The notes below the pieces were generated by a model that saw only the letters and a program-made list of their open reading frames with translations, was not told the origin of the DNA and made no database searches. The translations under genes and the position numbers were made by a program. Of a stretch of 64,000 bases of DNA, positions 1 through 16,440 are shown one piece after another; position 1 is the first letter of the stretch; every line of letters begins with the position of its first letter. The DNA comes from Eriocheir sinensis (Eukaryota > Arthropoda > Malacostraca > Decapoda > Varunidae), in the NCBI RefSeq assembly GCF_024679095.1, contig NC_066553.1, positions 5,137,237 to 5,201,236 on the forward strand. The letters are read 5' to 3'.

Positions 1-60
1 GCTTGCCGCCCGCTGATTGGCCCAATTTGTCACCTGCTGCCTCGTAATGCTTTTCTTGCG
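1..60. other. Short non-repetitive stretch with ATTGG motif
   Basis: Mixed-composition sequence with one inverted CCAAT box (ATTGG). The start GCTTGCCGCC and CTGATTGGC recur together at 32780-32930, so this may be the edge of a dispersed repeat. No coding evidence. Confidence 0.3.
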
Positions 61-81
61 TGTCTTTACTCCGGGTGGCGG

Positions 82-144
82 ACAGACAGATAGACAGACA
101 GACAGACAGACAGACAGGCAGACAGACGGACGGACAGGCAGACA

Positions 145-182
<38 letters not shown>

Positions 183-330
183 ATTATTCAAGAAGAAAAC
201 CCTAGCCTTGCCTATAAATAAGGGACGAAATATGAGTAAAACTATGCAAGGGTTAGTATCTTATGAAAGGGAGGAGGAGCAGGAGCAGGAGCAGGAGGAG
301 TAGGAGGAGTAGGAGGAGTAGAAAGCATGT
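82..330 (+). repeat. Compound microsatellite: (GACA)n, (GA)n, (GGA/GTAGGA)n
   Basis: GACA/GGCA units at 82-145 pass into (GA)n at 148-181. After about 80 bp of ordinary sequence, GGAGGAGCAGGAGGAGTA units run at 268-322. Between 330 and 600 the sequence is AT-rich and nothing recognisable is seen. Confidence 0.9.
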
Positions 331-599
331 AAGCATGGAAAGATACCTAACAGCAAATTTATTTTTAGTTATGAAGTTGCTTGTTCTAGTGTTCTCATCT
401 GCAGACAGAACAAAGCACAGCGCGGCGTATGTTTTTTTTTTCCAGAGGCAACAAATTAATGGTCGATACGATTTTTCATAATGTTTTTTGCACCATCTAG
501 ACTACCCCTGCAGGAAGGTTGTTTGAGGGACTCAGTTTGTTAGATTCTTGTTGGTTTCAGCCCTAAATCGCCATGCTTGATTCACTAAACCATTTTTTT

Positions 600-985
600 T
601 TCTAGTTATTTACTTGATTTGTAACTCGGAAACTTTGGATAGGTCGACGTGACTGAGCGCCCGGCACTTGAAGACCGGTATCATATCCTTGCAGTTGTGT
701 CTTTTTCCAGAGAGTCGCTTGAGTTGCTCTTCATTCATTCCCCCTCCTATTTCTCTCCGGCATACAACCACAGATGTTGCGCCGACTAAACGAAACTTTC
801 CAACTTTCATTCAGCTGAGCCTTCAATGGTGGAATCATTTTCGTAGCACGTCGCTGAAATCTTTCCACTAATTCTATGTCCTTCCTCTAGCTAGGTGACC
901 AAAACTGTACTGCATACTCTAGGTGAGGTCTTACAATCGAGTTTTACAAGACTAACATTACTTACGGCGCCTTATACTCGAAGTT
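600..985 (-). mobile_element. Old CR1-like LINE fragment (reverse transcriptase C-terminal side), minus strand
   Basis: On the + strand, GGTGACCAAAACTGTACTGC (891-910) followed by a GTGAGGTCT motif (923-931) matches the same positions of the better preserved minus-strand LINE at 16484-17412 (GTGACCAGAACTGAACCGCA). That segment encodes the part around 'YAVQFW' just after the reverse transcriptase core. The tail 'GGCGCCTTATACTCGAAG' (966-983) recurs with few changes near 12270, in another old copy. Reading frames are broken. A 68-bp SINE piece (738-805) is inserted in it. The family call rests on homology to other copies in the window. Confidence 0.55.
738..805 (+). mobile_element. 5'-truncated SINE (family 1, 3' end only) with 8-bp target duplication
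   Basis: From about 756 on, this stretch is nearly identical to the 3' end of the full SINE at 30907-31148, including 'GATGTTGCGCCGACTAAACG'. It is bracketed by TTCATTCA (730-737 and 806-813), an 8-bp direct repeat expected of target-primed insertion. The element ends ...CCAACTT with no A-rich tail, as in the full copy. It lies inside the LINE fragment at 600-985 and is therefore younger than it. Confidence 0.8.
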
Positions 986-999
986 CCTCGCAATGAAAT

Positions 1000-1250
1000 A
1001 GTGAAGAAGATGAGGAGGAGGAGAAGGATGAAGAGGAAGATAGGAAGAAGAAGAGGAGTAGGAGGAGGAAGAGGAAGAATAGGAAGAAGAGGAAGAGGAG
1101 GAGCAGGATGAAGAGGAAGATAGGAAGAAGAAGAGGAAAAGGAAGAGAAGGAGAAGGAGGAGGAAGAGGAAAAGGAAGAAGAAGAGGAAGAGGAGAAGAA
1201 GGAAAAGGAGGAGGAAGAGGAAGAGGAAGAGGAGGAGGAGGACAAACACA
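1000..1250. repeat. Purine-only tract (AGG/GAAGA compound)
   Basis: About 250 bp that are almost purely A and G, built of GGA and GAA triplets and a longer near-repeat (GATGAAGAGGAAGATAGGAAG at about 1027 and 1110). It is followed at once by the opposite-polarity (CT)n array. Confidence 0.85.
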
Positions 1251-1290
1251 AAATAATAAAGATAATAAAATACAGAGCTAAGGAATGTAA

Positions 1291-2960
<1,670 letters not shown>

Positions 2961-3029
2961 GAATAAATCCAGGTGAACCATTCCATTCCTCGCTAACCTG
3001 GAACCTCCTCGGCACAGAAATACACCTCA

Positions 3030-4966
<1,937 letters not shown>

Positions 4967-5230
4967 TTCGTTCCTTACATTTTTCATCATTTCTCGTTCC
5001 TTTCATTTTTCATCATTTCTCGTTTCTTTCATTTTTCATCATTTCTCGTTTCTTCCATTTTTCATCATTTTCGTTTCTTCCATTTTTCATCATTTCTCGT
5101 TTCTTTCACTTTTCATCATTTCTCGTTTCTTTCATTTTTCATCATTTCTCGTTTCTTTCATTTTTCATCATTTTCGTTTCTTTCATTTTTCATCATTTTC
5201 GTTTCTTTCATTTTTCATCATTTTTTCCAA
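4967..5230 (+). repeat. 25-bp minisatellite, about 10 copies
   Basis: The unit TTTCATTTTTCATCATTTCTCG-TTC recurs about ten times with 24-26 bp spacing; copies differ mainly by C/T changes and by loss of 'CTC'. It arose inside the surrounding T-rich tract. Confidence 0.9.
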
Positions 5231-7027
<1,797 letters not shown>

Positions 7028-7047
7028 CCTTTTTCAATATTACCACC

Positions 7048-7124
7048 TCCTCCTCCTCCTCTTCCTCCTGTGTGTGTGTATGTGTGTGTGTGTGTTAGGT
7101 ATGACCAGTTTCATCAGTTTAATT

Positions 7125-7163
<39 letters not shown>

Positions 7164-7376
7164 CACACGTAACCTATATCACCCTCTACCATTACCACTC
7201 ACGCCTTCTCCTCCTCCTTCCCGACCTCCTCTTCCTCCTCCTCCTCCTCCTGCTCCTCCTTCTCCTGTGCCAGGTCTTCTGGTGTCTGTTCTTCCTATAT
7301 ATGTATTCCTCCTCCTCCTCCTCCTCCGCACACAGTAATTGCCGCTGGAGACACCCTGACCGCCGTGTGTACCTTT

Positions 7377-7459
<83 letters not shown>

Positions 7460-7495
7460 TCATTTGTTGTGTGGTTGTGTATGTATGTATGTATG
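7048..7495 (+). repeat. Cluster of TCC, GT, CA and GTAT microsatellites
   Basis: TCC at 7048-7066, GT at 7070-7095, (AC)n at 7127-7160, TCC groups at 7206-7262 and 7307-7326, (CA)n at 7380-7458 and GTAT at 7477-7497. The short pieces between them carry nothing recognisable. Confidence 0.95.
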
Positions 7496-7707
7496 TATGC
7501 ATTTATATTCGTACTATGTATGCAAGAGTTATTCAATAGAGGTTCATATTCTCTCTCTCTTTTTCTCTTTTTTTTTAACGCTGATTAAAAAAAATATAAA
7601 CCAAATGTCTATAATTATGCTTGAACTAGGAATTCGTCAACATGCGACATAAAACTCTTCGGAGCTAGCGTGCCACATTTCATTACATTTGATCTTTTTC
7701 AATGTAG

Positions 7708-7867
<160 letters not shown>

Positions 7868-7914
7868 GCTGGTCGTTCTTATAATCTCAAATTCATATCT
7901 TGTTAACGGTTTAT

Positions 7915-8018
7915 TTCCCTTGTTCAAACTGACACCCACGAACACGGTTAACGGAACGGCCAACGGTCAATGCAACGGTCGTAACGGTAATGCAGTGGTC
8001 GCAGCGGTAATGTAACGG
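7915..8018 (+). promoter_or_regulatory. Cluster of seven AACGG motifs (MYB-type sites)
   Basis: AACGG occurs at 7915, 7950, 7955, 7962, 7974, 7983 and 8014, all on the + strand. Most match the YAACGG core bound by MYB proteins in animals. The region is not a microsatellite and lies between a CT array and a C/T tract. It could instead be the worn remains of a roughly 11-bp tandem repeat. Function is inferred from motif density only. Confidence 0.4.
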
Positions 8019-8104
8019 TTATTGCTTTCAGAGTAGAGGCGAAGAAAAGAAACCAGGAAGCGAACAAAGAACTATAGGAGAGGAACAAAGCGTTTTCGAG
8101 TGTT

Positions 8105-8420
8105 ATTTTCTCCTCTTCTTGTTTCTCATCTCTTCTTTTTTCCTTTTCTCTTCTCCTTTTTCCTTTACTCATGTTATTGTCCTTGTTTTCTCATACGTTC
8201 TCCTCTTCTCTTTCCTCCTCTTCATGTCTCTTCTCCTCTTTCTCGTTTCTCTTCTCTCTTTCGTTTTCCTTTCATCATGTCATTTTCCTTGTTTTCTTTT
8301 ACTTTCTCCTCTTCTCTTTCCTCCTCTTCATGTTTCTTCTCCTCTTTCCCGTTTCTCTTCTCTTCTTTTTTCATTTTCTCTTTCTTCGTTTTCCTTTCAT
8401 CATATCATTGTCCTTGTTTA
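8105..8420 (+). repeat. 106-bp tandem repeat in a pyrimidine tract, about 3 copies
   Basis: TTTCCTCCTCTTCATGT recurs at 8211 and 8317 with the whole neighbourhood conserved (CTTGTTTTCT..., TTTCATCAT...). The third copy is partial on each side. Confidence 0.8.
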
Positions 8421-9165
<745 letters not shown>

Positions 9166-9199
9166 AAGAGAGTAAGGTTCATTAGAGAGAGAGAGAGAG

Positions 9200-9825
9200 T
9201 GAGAGACGTTGAGTGAGGTTCATTGGCTCTAGGTAGTGAAGTGTGAACTGCAGAACGAACTTGCCTCCTCCTCCTCCTCCTCCTCCTCCTCCTCCTCCTC
9301 CTCCTCCTGCAGGTGCTCCAAGACGCTGTTGAGGTGATCTTGTGACTTGGAGTAATTACCTGAACTGTTAAGTCTTTGAGGAGCCCCCGACCACACCGTA
9401 ATTGGAGGAGGAGGACGAGGAAGAGGAAGGGACGAAGGAAGGAGCTAGAGCTGAAGCGAAGACGAGACTTGGAGATGGAGTGAAGGTGAAGAGAGAAGAG
9501 AGGAAGGAAGGAGGTGAAGAGCAGCGAGGGAAGAGTGCAAGGGGAAGGGGGGGTGTTAAGGAGAGGAAGATAAGACGCTAGGTAAGAGGAAAGGAGTGAC
9601 GAGAAGTGGAGAGTGAGCGACATTGACAGTGAGAATGCGAGGGACGAAAGAATAAACATGAAGACACGGAAGAGCAGGCAACAGATAGCCTTTTAACTCA
9701 TTGCGAGGCTGCCAGCATTAGTGATTTAATCCATTCGTCAGCCACTTGAGTGACCTGCGAAACAGATTAAAGTACTTTTGAAAGCACGCAATTCAATCAT
9801 GATGCAACAACGTGACGGTCAATGC
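9200..9825. other. Mixed sequence with (TCC)n and a purine-rich tract; no gene recognised
   Basis: (TCC)n spans 9266-9308. It is followed by CTGCAG and a non-repetitive 90-bp piece, then GGA/GAAG-rich sequence to about 9640. 9660-9825 is ordinary sequence without a recognisable feature. The (TCC)nTGCAG could imitate a 3' splice site, but no open frame supports an exon. Confidence 0.5.
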
Positions 9826-9829
9826 GATC

Positions 9830-10129
9830 CTCAAAGAAGTCGACCGTTTTCGCACTAAATATGTGTGCAGGAAGTCTGTTCCAGTGGCAGATGATTGTTT
9901 TATTAATAACTCCTGCCGGTGTCTGTATTCTAGTGACTTCTTGCAATAGGTTTATCGGCCTCTTTCAGACCTTATGTTCTTATGTTATTTTTTTATGCAA
10001 AAAGCTTGGACTGATGGATATTACTGAAATTGTTGAGGTACTTTTAGGTCTGTATCAATCCCAACTCAGTCGTCTCTTTTCCAAACTAAAGATGTTGAGT
10101 CACTTGAGTCGTTCTTCACAAGGTTGAAC
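9830..10129 (-). mobile_element. 3' part of an old CR1-like LINE, split by a P-like transposon
   Basis: This is the minus-strand continuation of the LINE piece at 12132-12600. AGGAAGTCTGTTCCAGTGGC (9869-9888) aligns with the 'EWNRL' region of the copy at 16484-17412, and CTTGAGTCGTTCTTCACAAG (10103-10122) with its CTGTTTGAGTCTTTCCTCG region. Sequence continuity across the transposon (GGTTGAAC at the left edge, GTTGAACCCTCAG at the right) shows one LINE interrupted later. All frames are broken. Confidence 0.65.
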
Positions 10130-10130
10130 C
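10123..10130. repeat. Left target-site duplication GTTGAACC
   Basis: The same 8 bp follows the element's right end at 12124-12131. The last C may belong to the element, making the duplication 7 or 8 bp. Confidence 0.8.
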
Positions 10131-12123
10131 ATAGACTTCACAATCTCTTGACGGGAAACGGGGCGCGGGGCCGATTCGCAGGGGGCCGATTTTCAAAAAT
10201 TTAAAATTTAAATATTTTCAAAACCAAAGCAGCTAGCGACCTGAAACTAAAACAGGCACCTCCCTTAGGCATATATGAGTCTCCATGAGCAGCGGTATCA
10301 AAAAATTCAAAGTCGTTCCCTAATAAAATCCCGATTAATTGTTTTTTATATAAGTATAACAAAACTTAAAAAGGCTATAAAATCCTCAGATTTTACGCTA
10401 GATGCACAAACATCACCAAATGCAGAGATAATCACTTATATTTTCAGAATCAATAGCAATATTTAGCATATCTTATAAGTTTTTGCCCGAAATAGCTACT
10501 TATTTTTTTTTTATTTAGTGCAATTTTTTACGTAAGTTTTTAACATCTAATAAATCACTTAATTTTCACATTAGAAACTTAATACTTGAGGAAAGCATGC
10601 AGAAACATCTTAATTTTACTCAACAAAAGCAAAATATTCATTTTCTATATACAATCACAACTTATTTTGGTTGAATTCGATGTCACTATTGCCGCAGCAC
10701 GTCTTGCCGGCTATCTGGCCCTCGTCCCTGAACAATCACTTTAGCCTTTTGGCCTATGACTTGTGGGCCCTGGTCAGTTTCCTGGACTTGTACACGTCCT
10801 GTTCCTCGCCGTCTCCTTCCTGCCCTCCTCGATACTGCTCCTCTTCCTGCCGGTCGGCTGCTTCAAGGCCTTGTTCTTCCTCGCTTCTGAGGTCACGTCC
10901 TTGGAGAAATTAGCACCGAAACAGTTGAAGAGGGACCTGCTGATGTGCGGCAAGATGGTGTTGGCCAGGTTGTGCCCTCCTGGCACCTGTACCCCTGCAA
11001 GGTCGGGTCTGAGGCCGCCAGGAACTCCAGGAGGTGCCTGAACCCGTCCCTGTGGCGCATGGCAAGGGAGAGGAACCTCAACCTGCGCTCCTTCTTGTCC
11101 TCCCTGCACATCAGGGAGTCCCACAGCGACATCCCGAAGGACGCCATGTGGGCCATTGGGAGAGATGGCCGCTTCAGGACCGCCCGGCCCGTCTCCAGCT
11201 CTCCCTGTCGACCAGCTCGACCAGGGCGTCGAACATCACACATCGAGCTCCACGGTAATCTTCATCTCCTCCTGCTGGGCAAGCTCCTGCTTGCAGCACT
11301 CGGCCACAGAGGAGTTGGCCTGGACCTTCCTGGCCAGGTAGCCGGCGTAGTTGCCGACCGCGGCGAGGAGCAACTCGTCCGTCGGCGGGTCCGGCTGGTC
11401 GTCGGCCAGCTCCCTGGCAAGCTGGGCCAAGATCACCTCGTCGTCCTCCTTCTCCTCTGCCTTGGCCCGGTCCAGGTCGGCCTGCACGTCCCTGGGGAAG
11501 AACCCGACGAGCTTCAGCAAATGCAGGCGCTGGGCCAACCTGTTGCTCACCATGAAGTTCTGCACGCTCGTCCAGTTGTGGGGAAGGGTACAGAGACGAT
11601 GAATAACTGTAGGTCCTTTACTTGGAGAGTAAACAGAGGCAGGACAGCGACAATCCTTTACAGAGGGGAAGTGCCCAGCTGACTGCGTGCCTAAGGCGAG
11701 TTAGGCGACGCGGGAACTGAGCTGAGTTGCCATGTAGGCACTAACTAAACGTACATTTCTTGTTTCCTAATACGTAAAACTGTGGACTTCACTATCCTAC
11801 AGTTATCATTCATTTTACGTAAAGATTTCAACCTAAAGTTACGCAAATTTGCCATTTTTTACACAACGTTTTCAAAGTGCACGCATGGTGCTATTTTATA
11901 TAAGTTACCTTGAATCCTCGACCAAATCACTCTAGAGACACTCCTGCCTGCTTGTATGCACTAAAACTTGAAGATTTCGTCCTGTTTCCACTTAAATTCG
12001 GAGTAAGAACGCAGAGTGTGTTTGAGTTGTCGCAGTGAAAGTCGCCATAACAATCGGCCCCTTACGCGAAGCCAGCGCGCCAAGACTGAAGAGATTTCCC
12101 GTCAACTAGTTGTGAAGTCTATG
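10130..12123 (-). mobile_element. P-like DNA transposon, 2.0 kb, degenerate
   Basis: The ends form a 29-bp terminal inverted repeat: CATAGACTTCACAA, four differing bases, then TTGACGGGAAA, at 10130-10158 and inverted at 12095-12123. Both subterminal regions also carry GGGGCCGATT in inverted orientation (left 10165-10180; right near 12050). The target duplication is GTTGAACC. An 8-bp duplication, CA-starting termini and a roughly 30-bp inverted repeat are typical of P elements; hAT elements also duplicate 8 bp, so the superfamily is an inference helped by the encoded fragment. AT-rich flanks (10160-10680, 11740-12040) surround a GC-rich coding-like core on the minus strand. At 2 kb it is shorter than a usual autonomous P element, so an N-terminal DNA-binding region is probably lost. 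Confidence 0.75.
10700..11620 (-). pseudogene. Broken transposase-like coding core of the P-like element
   Basis: The GC-rich minus-strand frame is open from above 11565 to 11236 and then breaks. Its first Met gives 109 residues. Residues 72-81 read NYAGYLARKV, followed by a CC pair at 90-91. This resembles the 'Y-AGY-x-ARK ... C..C' block that follows the catalytic region in many P/THAP9-like transposases. Two further minus-strand frames carry on the likeness: 11243-10893 contains LKRPSLPMAHMASFGMSLWD, and 11124-10774 contains HNLANTILPHISRSLFNCFG, so at least two frameshifts are implied. The longest + strand frame here (10945-11682, 245 codons) is the antisense shadow of GC-rich code. No THAP zinc finger or catalytic acidic residue can be placed. 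Family assignment is tentative. Confidence 0.5.
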
Positions 12124-12131
12124 GTTGAACC

Positions 12132-12600
12132 CTCAGCGATGGTATCTTTTTTGCAGCGCTTCGCTTTACTCTCGAACAATTTCATGTCCATATTGTAATC
12201 ACTGAACCAGAATTGATTGCATATTCCTGATGAGTCTTCACCTGCGAGTTATATAAAAACGACATTACTCCCGGCGTCTTATACTCAAAGTTCCTCGCTG
12301 TGAACCCGAGCATCGTATATTTCATTTATTTATTTATTTATTTATTTTCGGCAGACTTGCAGTGCTTTGTGTTTCAAGTCCCTGCTATAGTGACCCTGAG
12401 ATCTGTATCCCGCTGCACTACTTTTAAGATCGCCCAACCCATGGGGGATGTGGGGTTACTATTTCAGGACCCGGCGTGCGTGACTTCACACTTGTCAGGG
12501 TTTGAAGACATTTGCCTCCTTTCGGACGATTGAACAATGCGCTCGAGGTCTTTCTGGATGATTTCGCTGTCAGAAGATGAGAAGGAGGAGGAGGAGATAG
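12132..12600 (-). mobile_element. Old CR1-like LINE fragment with reverse transcriptase segment
   Basis: The minus strand at about 12590-12470 encodes QKDLERIVQSSERRQMSSNP followed by DKCEV. This matches the conserved reverse transcriptase block after the catalytic aspartates (L..DL..L..W...W.M.FN..KC.V). The 3'-ward sequence at 12190-12310 parallels the fragment at 880-985. (TTTA)n at 12320-12346 is a later expansion. The element continues across the P-like insertion into 9830-10129. It is diverged and has stops. Confidence 0.65.
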
Positions 12601-13735
12601 AGGAGGAGGAGAAGGAGGAGAAAGAGGAGGACGACGAGCAGGTGGAAGGAGGAGGTGGAAGGAGAATAAAGGAAAGAAACACGGAAGAACTGTCAAACAA
12701 AGAACCTTTTCACTAACAACAATGGCGTGTGTTCTATTGATTTAGTCTATTCGTCAAGCCTTTCAATGACGGCAGAACAAATGAGAGTAGAGAATGAACG
12801 GAAAGTACGACAAAAGAAAGGAAGAAAAGAAGGGAAGTGAAAGAAGAAAGGAAAAACTAATAATGGGATAGCCGGATAAGAAAGGACGAGAGAATGAGTT
12901 GGATGGAGTACGAAAAGACGAAAATGGAAAATGGAACAACAAGATGAATTTACAGTAACATTTATTTCACTCCTGTGCCAACGAAGGAAGGGTCAGTGTT
13001 TCTATAAATGCGTTGATCGTTTGGGCGTTAACTACATCAGCAGGAGGCTTGTTCCAGTGACGGATGACTATTTTTTTTACAGTAAAGGAGAGAGGAGGAG
13101 AAGACAAGTAAAAGGGTTGAAAGAGACTGTCACATTCGCATAACTTGATTAGAGAAAACGATAGTTGATGGATAATACGGTAAAAGGAGAAGAGAAAAAG
13201 ATATGATTAGACATTTGAAAATAGATAAGATGGGATAAAGGAGAAATGGAATAGAGGTGATAAAAGAGGAAACAGACAACAGGAAAGAAGGAGGAGAAGG
13301 CGATAGAAGAAAAAGAGAAAAAGATATGAGTAGACACTTGAAAATAAATAAGGTGGGAGAAAGGAGAAATGAAATACATGTGATAAATGACGAAACAGGG
13401 AACAGGAAAGATGGAAGAGAAGGCGATAAAAGGAGAAGGGGAAAAAGATGAGAAGACTTAAAAACAAATGAGGTAGAAGGAAAGAGAGGAGAATGAAGGT
13501 GATGAAAGGGGAAATAGGAAAGAGAAAAGAGGAAGAAGGTGATAAATGGTGGAGGAAGGAATAAGATGCAAGAACACACGATGAAGAAAGAGAAGACTTG
13601 AGGAAAGAGAAATAGAATACAGGTGATGAAAGAGGAATTAGTGAAAGGGAAAGAGGGAGAGAGGAAAGGAAAGGAACAAAATAAAAGGGAGATAAAGAAA
13701 AGAAAACAGAAAAGAAAGAAAAGAAAAGGTCGAGG
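12575..13735. repeat. Purine-rich tract with GGA units
   Basis: GGA/GAA-rich on the + strand from 12577 to 12670, a mixed piece at 12700-12780, then A/G-rich sequence to 13735 with weak 100-125-bp periodicity (ATAGGTGATAAAAGAGGAAAC-type units near 13250, 13375 and 13495). A short segment at 12870-12920 shares GAGAATGAGTTGGATGGAG with the duplications at 13735 and 18950. Confidence 0.7.
13005..13090 (-). mobile_element. Small LINE remnant (C-terminal coding region), minus strand
   Basis: GGAGGCTTGTTCCAGTGACG (13042-13061) followed by GATGACTATTTT aligns with 9869-9905 and with the 'VDEWNRL' region of the LINE at 16484-17412. It is too short to place further. Confidence 0.4.
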
Positions 13736-13771
13736 AGAGGAAAACAATTAGAACTAAAGACATAATCAAAG

Positions 13772-13835
<64 letters not shown>

Positions 13836-14085
13836 CACAGAGGAAAACGGAAGAGGAATCACAAAGAGAAGATGAAAAGAAAAGAAGGAACGGAGGAAGG
13901 AAGAAGGGAAGGGAGAGAAGAAAGGAATAATTAACAATACAAAAGCCTGATAAGGGAGGAAGAGAGAGAATGAGTTGGATGGAGGACGGAAGAAGGGAAT
14001 GGAAGAATAATTGATAAAAGCAGGAAGAGGGGAACGATAAGAATAGGAGGAGGAGGAGGAGGAGGAGGAGGAGGAGGAGGAGGAA
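13735..14085 (+). repeat. Dispersed duplication A, copy 1, with internal (CA)n
   Basis: Matches 18950-19370 in the same orientation: GGAAAACAATTAG, (CA)n (here 13772-13833), AAGGGAAGGGAGAGAAGAAA and GGATGGAGGACG in the same order, ending in a GGA array. The pair is probably an old duplication of non-coding DNA rather than a transposon; no terminal repeats are seen. Confidence 0.75.
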
Positions 14086-15190
14086 TCGAAGCAGAATTGG
14101 GGAAAGAAGCCAAAAAAAAAGGGATAAATTCAATACAGAGAGAGAGAGAGAGAGAGAGAAAGGGTGAGAAACAGACACAGCGAAAAGAGGAGAAGAAAAA
14201 GGGAAGGAGGAAGAGGACAAAGAGGAACAAGGAAATTGAAAGTAAAGAGAGAAAAAAAGGAGGAAGAAAAAAGGAGGAAGGCGAAGAAAGAAGAGAAATA
14301 GAAGAAGAAAAAGAAGAAGAAGAAAGAGGAGGAGGAGGAGGAGAAGGAGGAATTAGAATAAGAATAATGATAAGAACAAGATGAAGACCAAGAATAGGAA
14401 GAAAAAGAAAAATAGAGAAAGGGAATGAAGATTAGAGGAGGAGGAGGAGGAGGAGGAATTGGAATAAGAATAATGATAAGAACAAGATGAAGACCAAGAA
14501 TAGGAAGAAAAAGAAAAATAGAGAAAGAGAATGAAGATTAGAGGAGGAGGAGGAGGAGGAGGAGGAGGAAAAGAAGAAAACACGAAAATTACCTCATATC
14601 TCACTTCCTCCTCCGTTGGGAAAGAACAAAGAAGAAAAGAAAGAAAAAAGGAGTAAGGAAAGGAACGATAACGAAAGAGAAGCAGAAAAAAATTGTTGAT
14701 AACGTCCAAGAAACAACAAACAGGAGAAGAATTTCGTGATAATACCTCCTCCTCCTCCTCCTCCTCCTCCTGTTCCTCCTTCCTCTTCTTCTCCTCCTCC
14801 TATAGTCTTCGTTCACTTTATTTCCTTTTCTTCTTCTTCTTCTTCTTCTTCTTCTTCTTCTTCTTCTTCTTCTCTATTTTTCCATTCTTCTTTTTTTCTC
14901 TTCCCATTTATGTTCTTCCTTCTCCTTCGTCCCTCTTCCTTTTTTTTTGTTCCTCTTCTTCTTCTTCTTCCTCTTCTTCTTCATCTGTATCTCTTTATCC
15001 CTCTCACAATCGCTTCCTTCTCTTCCTCCTCCTCCTCTTCCTCCTTGTCTATGTCGTTTCCCTCATCTCCTTTTTCTTATTTCAATCTCCTCCTCCTCCT
15101 CTTCTTCTTCTTCTTCTTCTTCTTCTTCTTCTTCTTCTTCTTCTTCTTCTTCTTCAAATCGCCTGCTCATGTCTCCTCTTATACCGCACA

Positions 15191-15221
<31 letters not shown>

Positions 15222-15290
15222 CTCTTCCACCTCCTCCTCCTCCTCCTCCTCCTAATCCTCCACCTGTCTCTATATTTATTTATCACTGAC
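14086..15290. repeat. Purine tract with 106-bp duplication, then TCC/TTC arrays
   Basis: (GA) at 14138-14159; A/G-rich to 14700. TAAGAATAATGATAAGAACA is repeated at about 14359 and 14465 (106-bp period, two copies). Polarity flips at about 14740: TCC at 14744-14770, TTC at 14830-14870 and 15100-15155, TCC at 15190-15252. Confidence 0.85.
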
Positions 15291-15354
15291 AAAGAAATTC
15301 TGTTTATTTATCCGCTAAGGCTTTGGATAGTTGAAAATATATGGCCCTGGAGAG

Positions 15355-15700
15355 AATGGGGGGGGGGGCGGGGGGGGCGGGGGGGGGCTGCCTTTTGTTG
15401 TTTCAGGAGGAGGAGGAGGAGGAGGAGGAAGAGGAAGTGTGAGTTATATTAGAAGACAGGAGCAGGAGATTGGAAGAGGGAAGAAGAAGAGGAGGAAGAG
15501 ATTGAAAGAAGAAAAAGGAGATGAGGGAAACGAGGAAGAAGAAGAGGAGGAGGAAAAGGAAAAGGAAGCGATTGTGAAAGGAAGGATAAAGAGATAGAGA
15601 GAAGGAGGAGGAAGAGGAGGCGATAGTGGATGAGAAGGAAGAAGAGGGAGAAGAAAATGACGAGGAAGAGGAAGAAAGAGATTAAAGAAGGAAGGACGAT
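15355..15700. repeat. G-run and purine-rich tract
   Basis: 15358-15388 is an almost pure G run broken only by two single C bases, a strong G-quadruplex candidate. GGA units follow at 15407-15435, then A/G-rich sequence. Confidence 0.85.
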
Positions 15701-16105
15701 GAAAGAATGAAAGGAAAAATAAAGAAAGAGGAGAAAAAAAGGAGGAAAATGAGAAAAAGGAGGAAAAACAGGAAGAGGAGAAATATAACACTCAAACATT
15801 TTATCCTCTTCCTATACTTTCTTCTTTCTTATCTTCTATTTCCTTCTTCCTTCCTTTCCTCCTTTCTTTTTTCTTTTCTTCCTTTCATCCCTTCTTTCTT
15901 CTTCTCTCTCTTCTCTCTTCTCTTTCTTCCTTCTCTTGCCCCAGTTTCCTCATTCTAGGGGGGGTGGGGGTAGGGTTTAGGCAAGGGGGGTGGCAGGGGA
16001 GGCGTAGGGAGGGGGGGAAGGGGGAGAGGGGGAGGCAGGGGGAGTGGTTAAAATACTGAGGTTCTATTGAAAGGTCTTTGTGTATTGAGGTCTTTCATCA
16101 TAAGG

Positions 16106-16115
<10 letters not shown>
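15700..16115 (+). repeat. Dispersed duplication B, copy 1
   Basis: Same order of landmarks as 18340-18770: a purine stretch, a C/T stretch, TGCCCCAG, a G-rich run of GGGGGAGGCAGGGGGAG type, GGAGTGGTTAAAAT, then ATTGAGGTCTTTCATCATAA at 16084-16103 and (CT)n. The G-rich part (15957-16045) is G-quadruplex prone. Confidence 0.8.
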
Positions 16116-16146
<31 letters not shown>

Positions 16147-16440
16147 GTTCATTCTGCTTGTATCTTTTTTTTTATAATCTTCTTCCTCTTCCTTTTCTTT
16201 TCACCACGGCCGTTTGCGAAACCATCCAAAAATGCCTTGACGGAAATGCTCAGGGATCTAAAAATGTTGCAAATGTCCTTCAACGTTGACAGTCCTGTAA
16301 AATCAGGCATATACTTTTGAGTGCAGAAATATCATTCCTACCAGCAGCACGGAGGGGAAGAGGAAGAAGGAGGAGTCGGATCTTGGGGTCACAATCAGCA
16401 ATGCCGTGAAACAAGAAGCCTGGAAATGTGAGTGAAGTGC
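16116..16440. other. (CT)n and mixed sequence, no gene recognised
   Basis: (CT) at 16110-16142, a T-rich piece, then about 230 bp of ordinary composition (16200-16430) including GAGGGGAAGAGGAAGAAGG. No homology to other parts of the window was noticed. Confidence 0.4.

Noticed and set aside
9266..9330. Exon after (TCC)nTGCAG
   Set aside because: The acceptor-like signal is a by-product of the TCC array; the following sequence shows no open frame linked to other exons.
9955..9995. Plus-strand 3' tail of a CR1-like LINE (CTTATGTTCTTATG)
   Set aside because: Colinear alignment of 9830-10129 with the minus-strand LINE at 16484-17412 places this stretch inside the coding region; the octamer likeness is coincidental.
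10945..11682. 245-codon plus-strand protein
   Set aside because: It is the antisense of the GC-rich broken transposase frame; the minus strand has the recognisable motifs.
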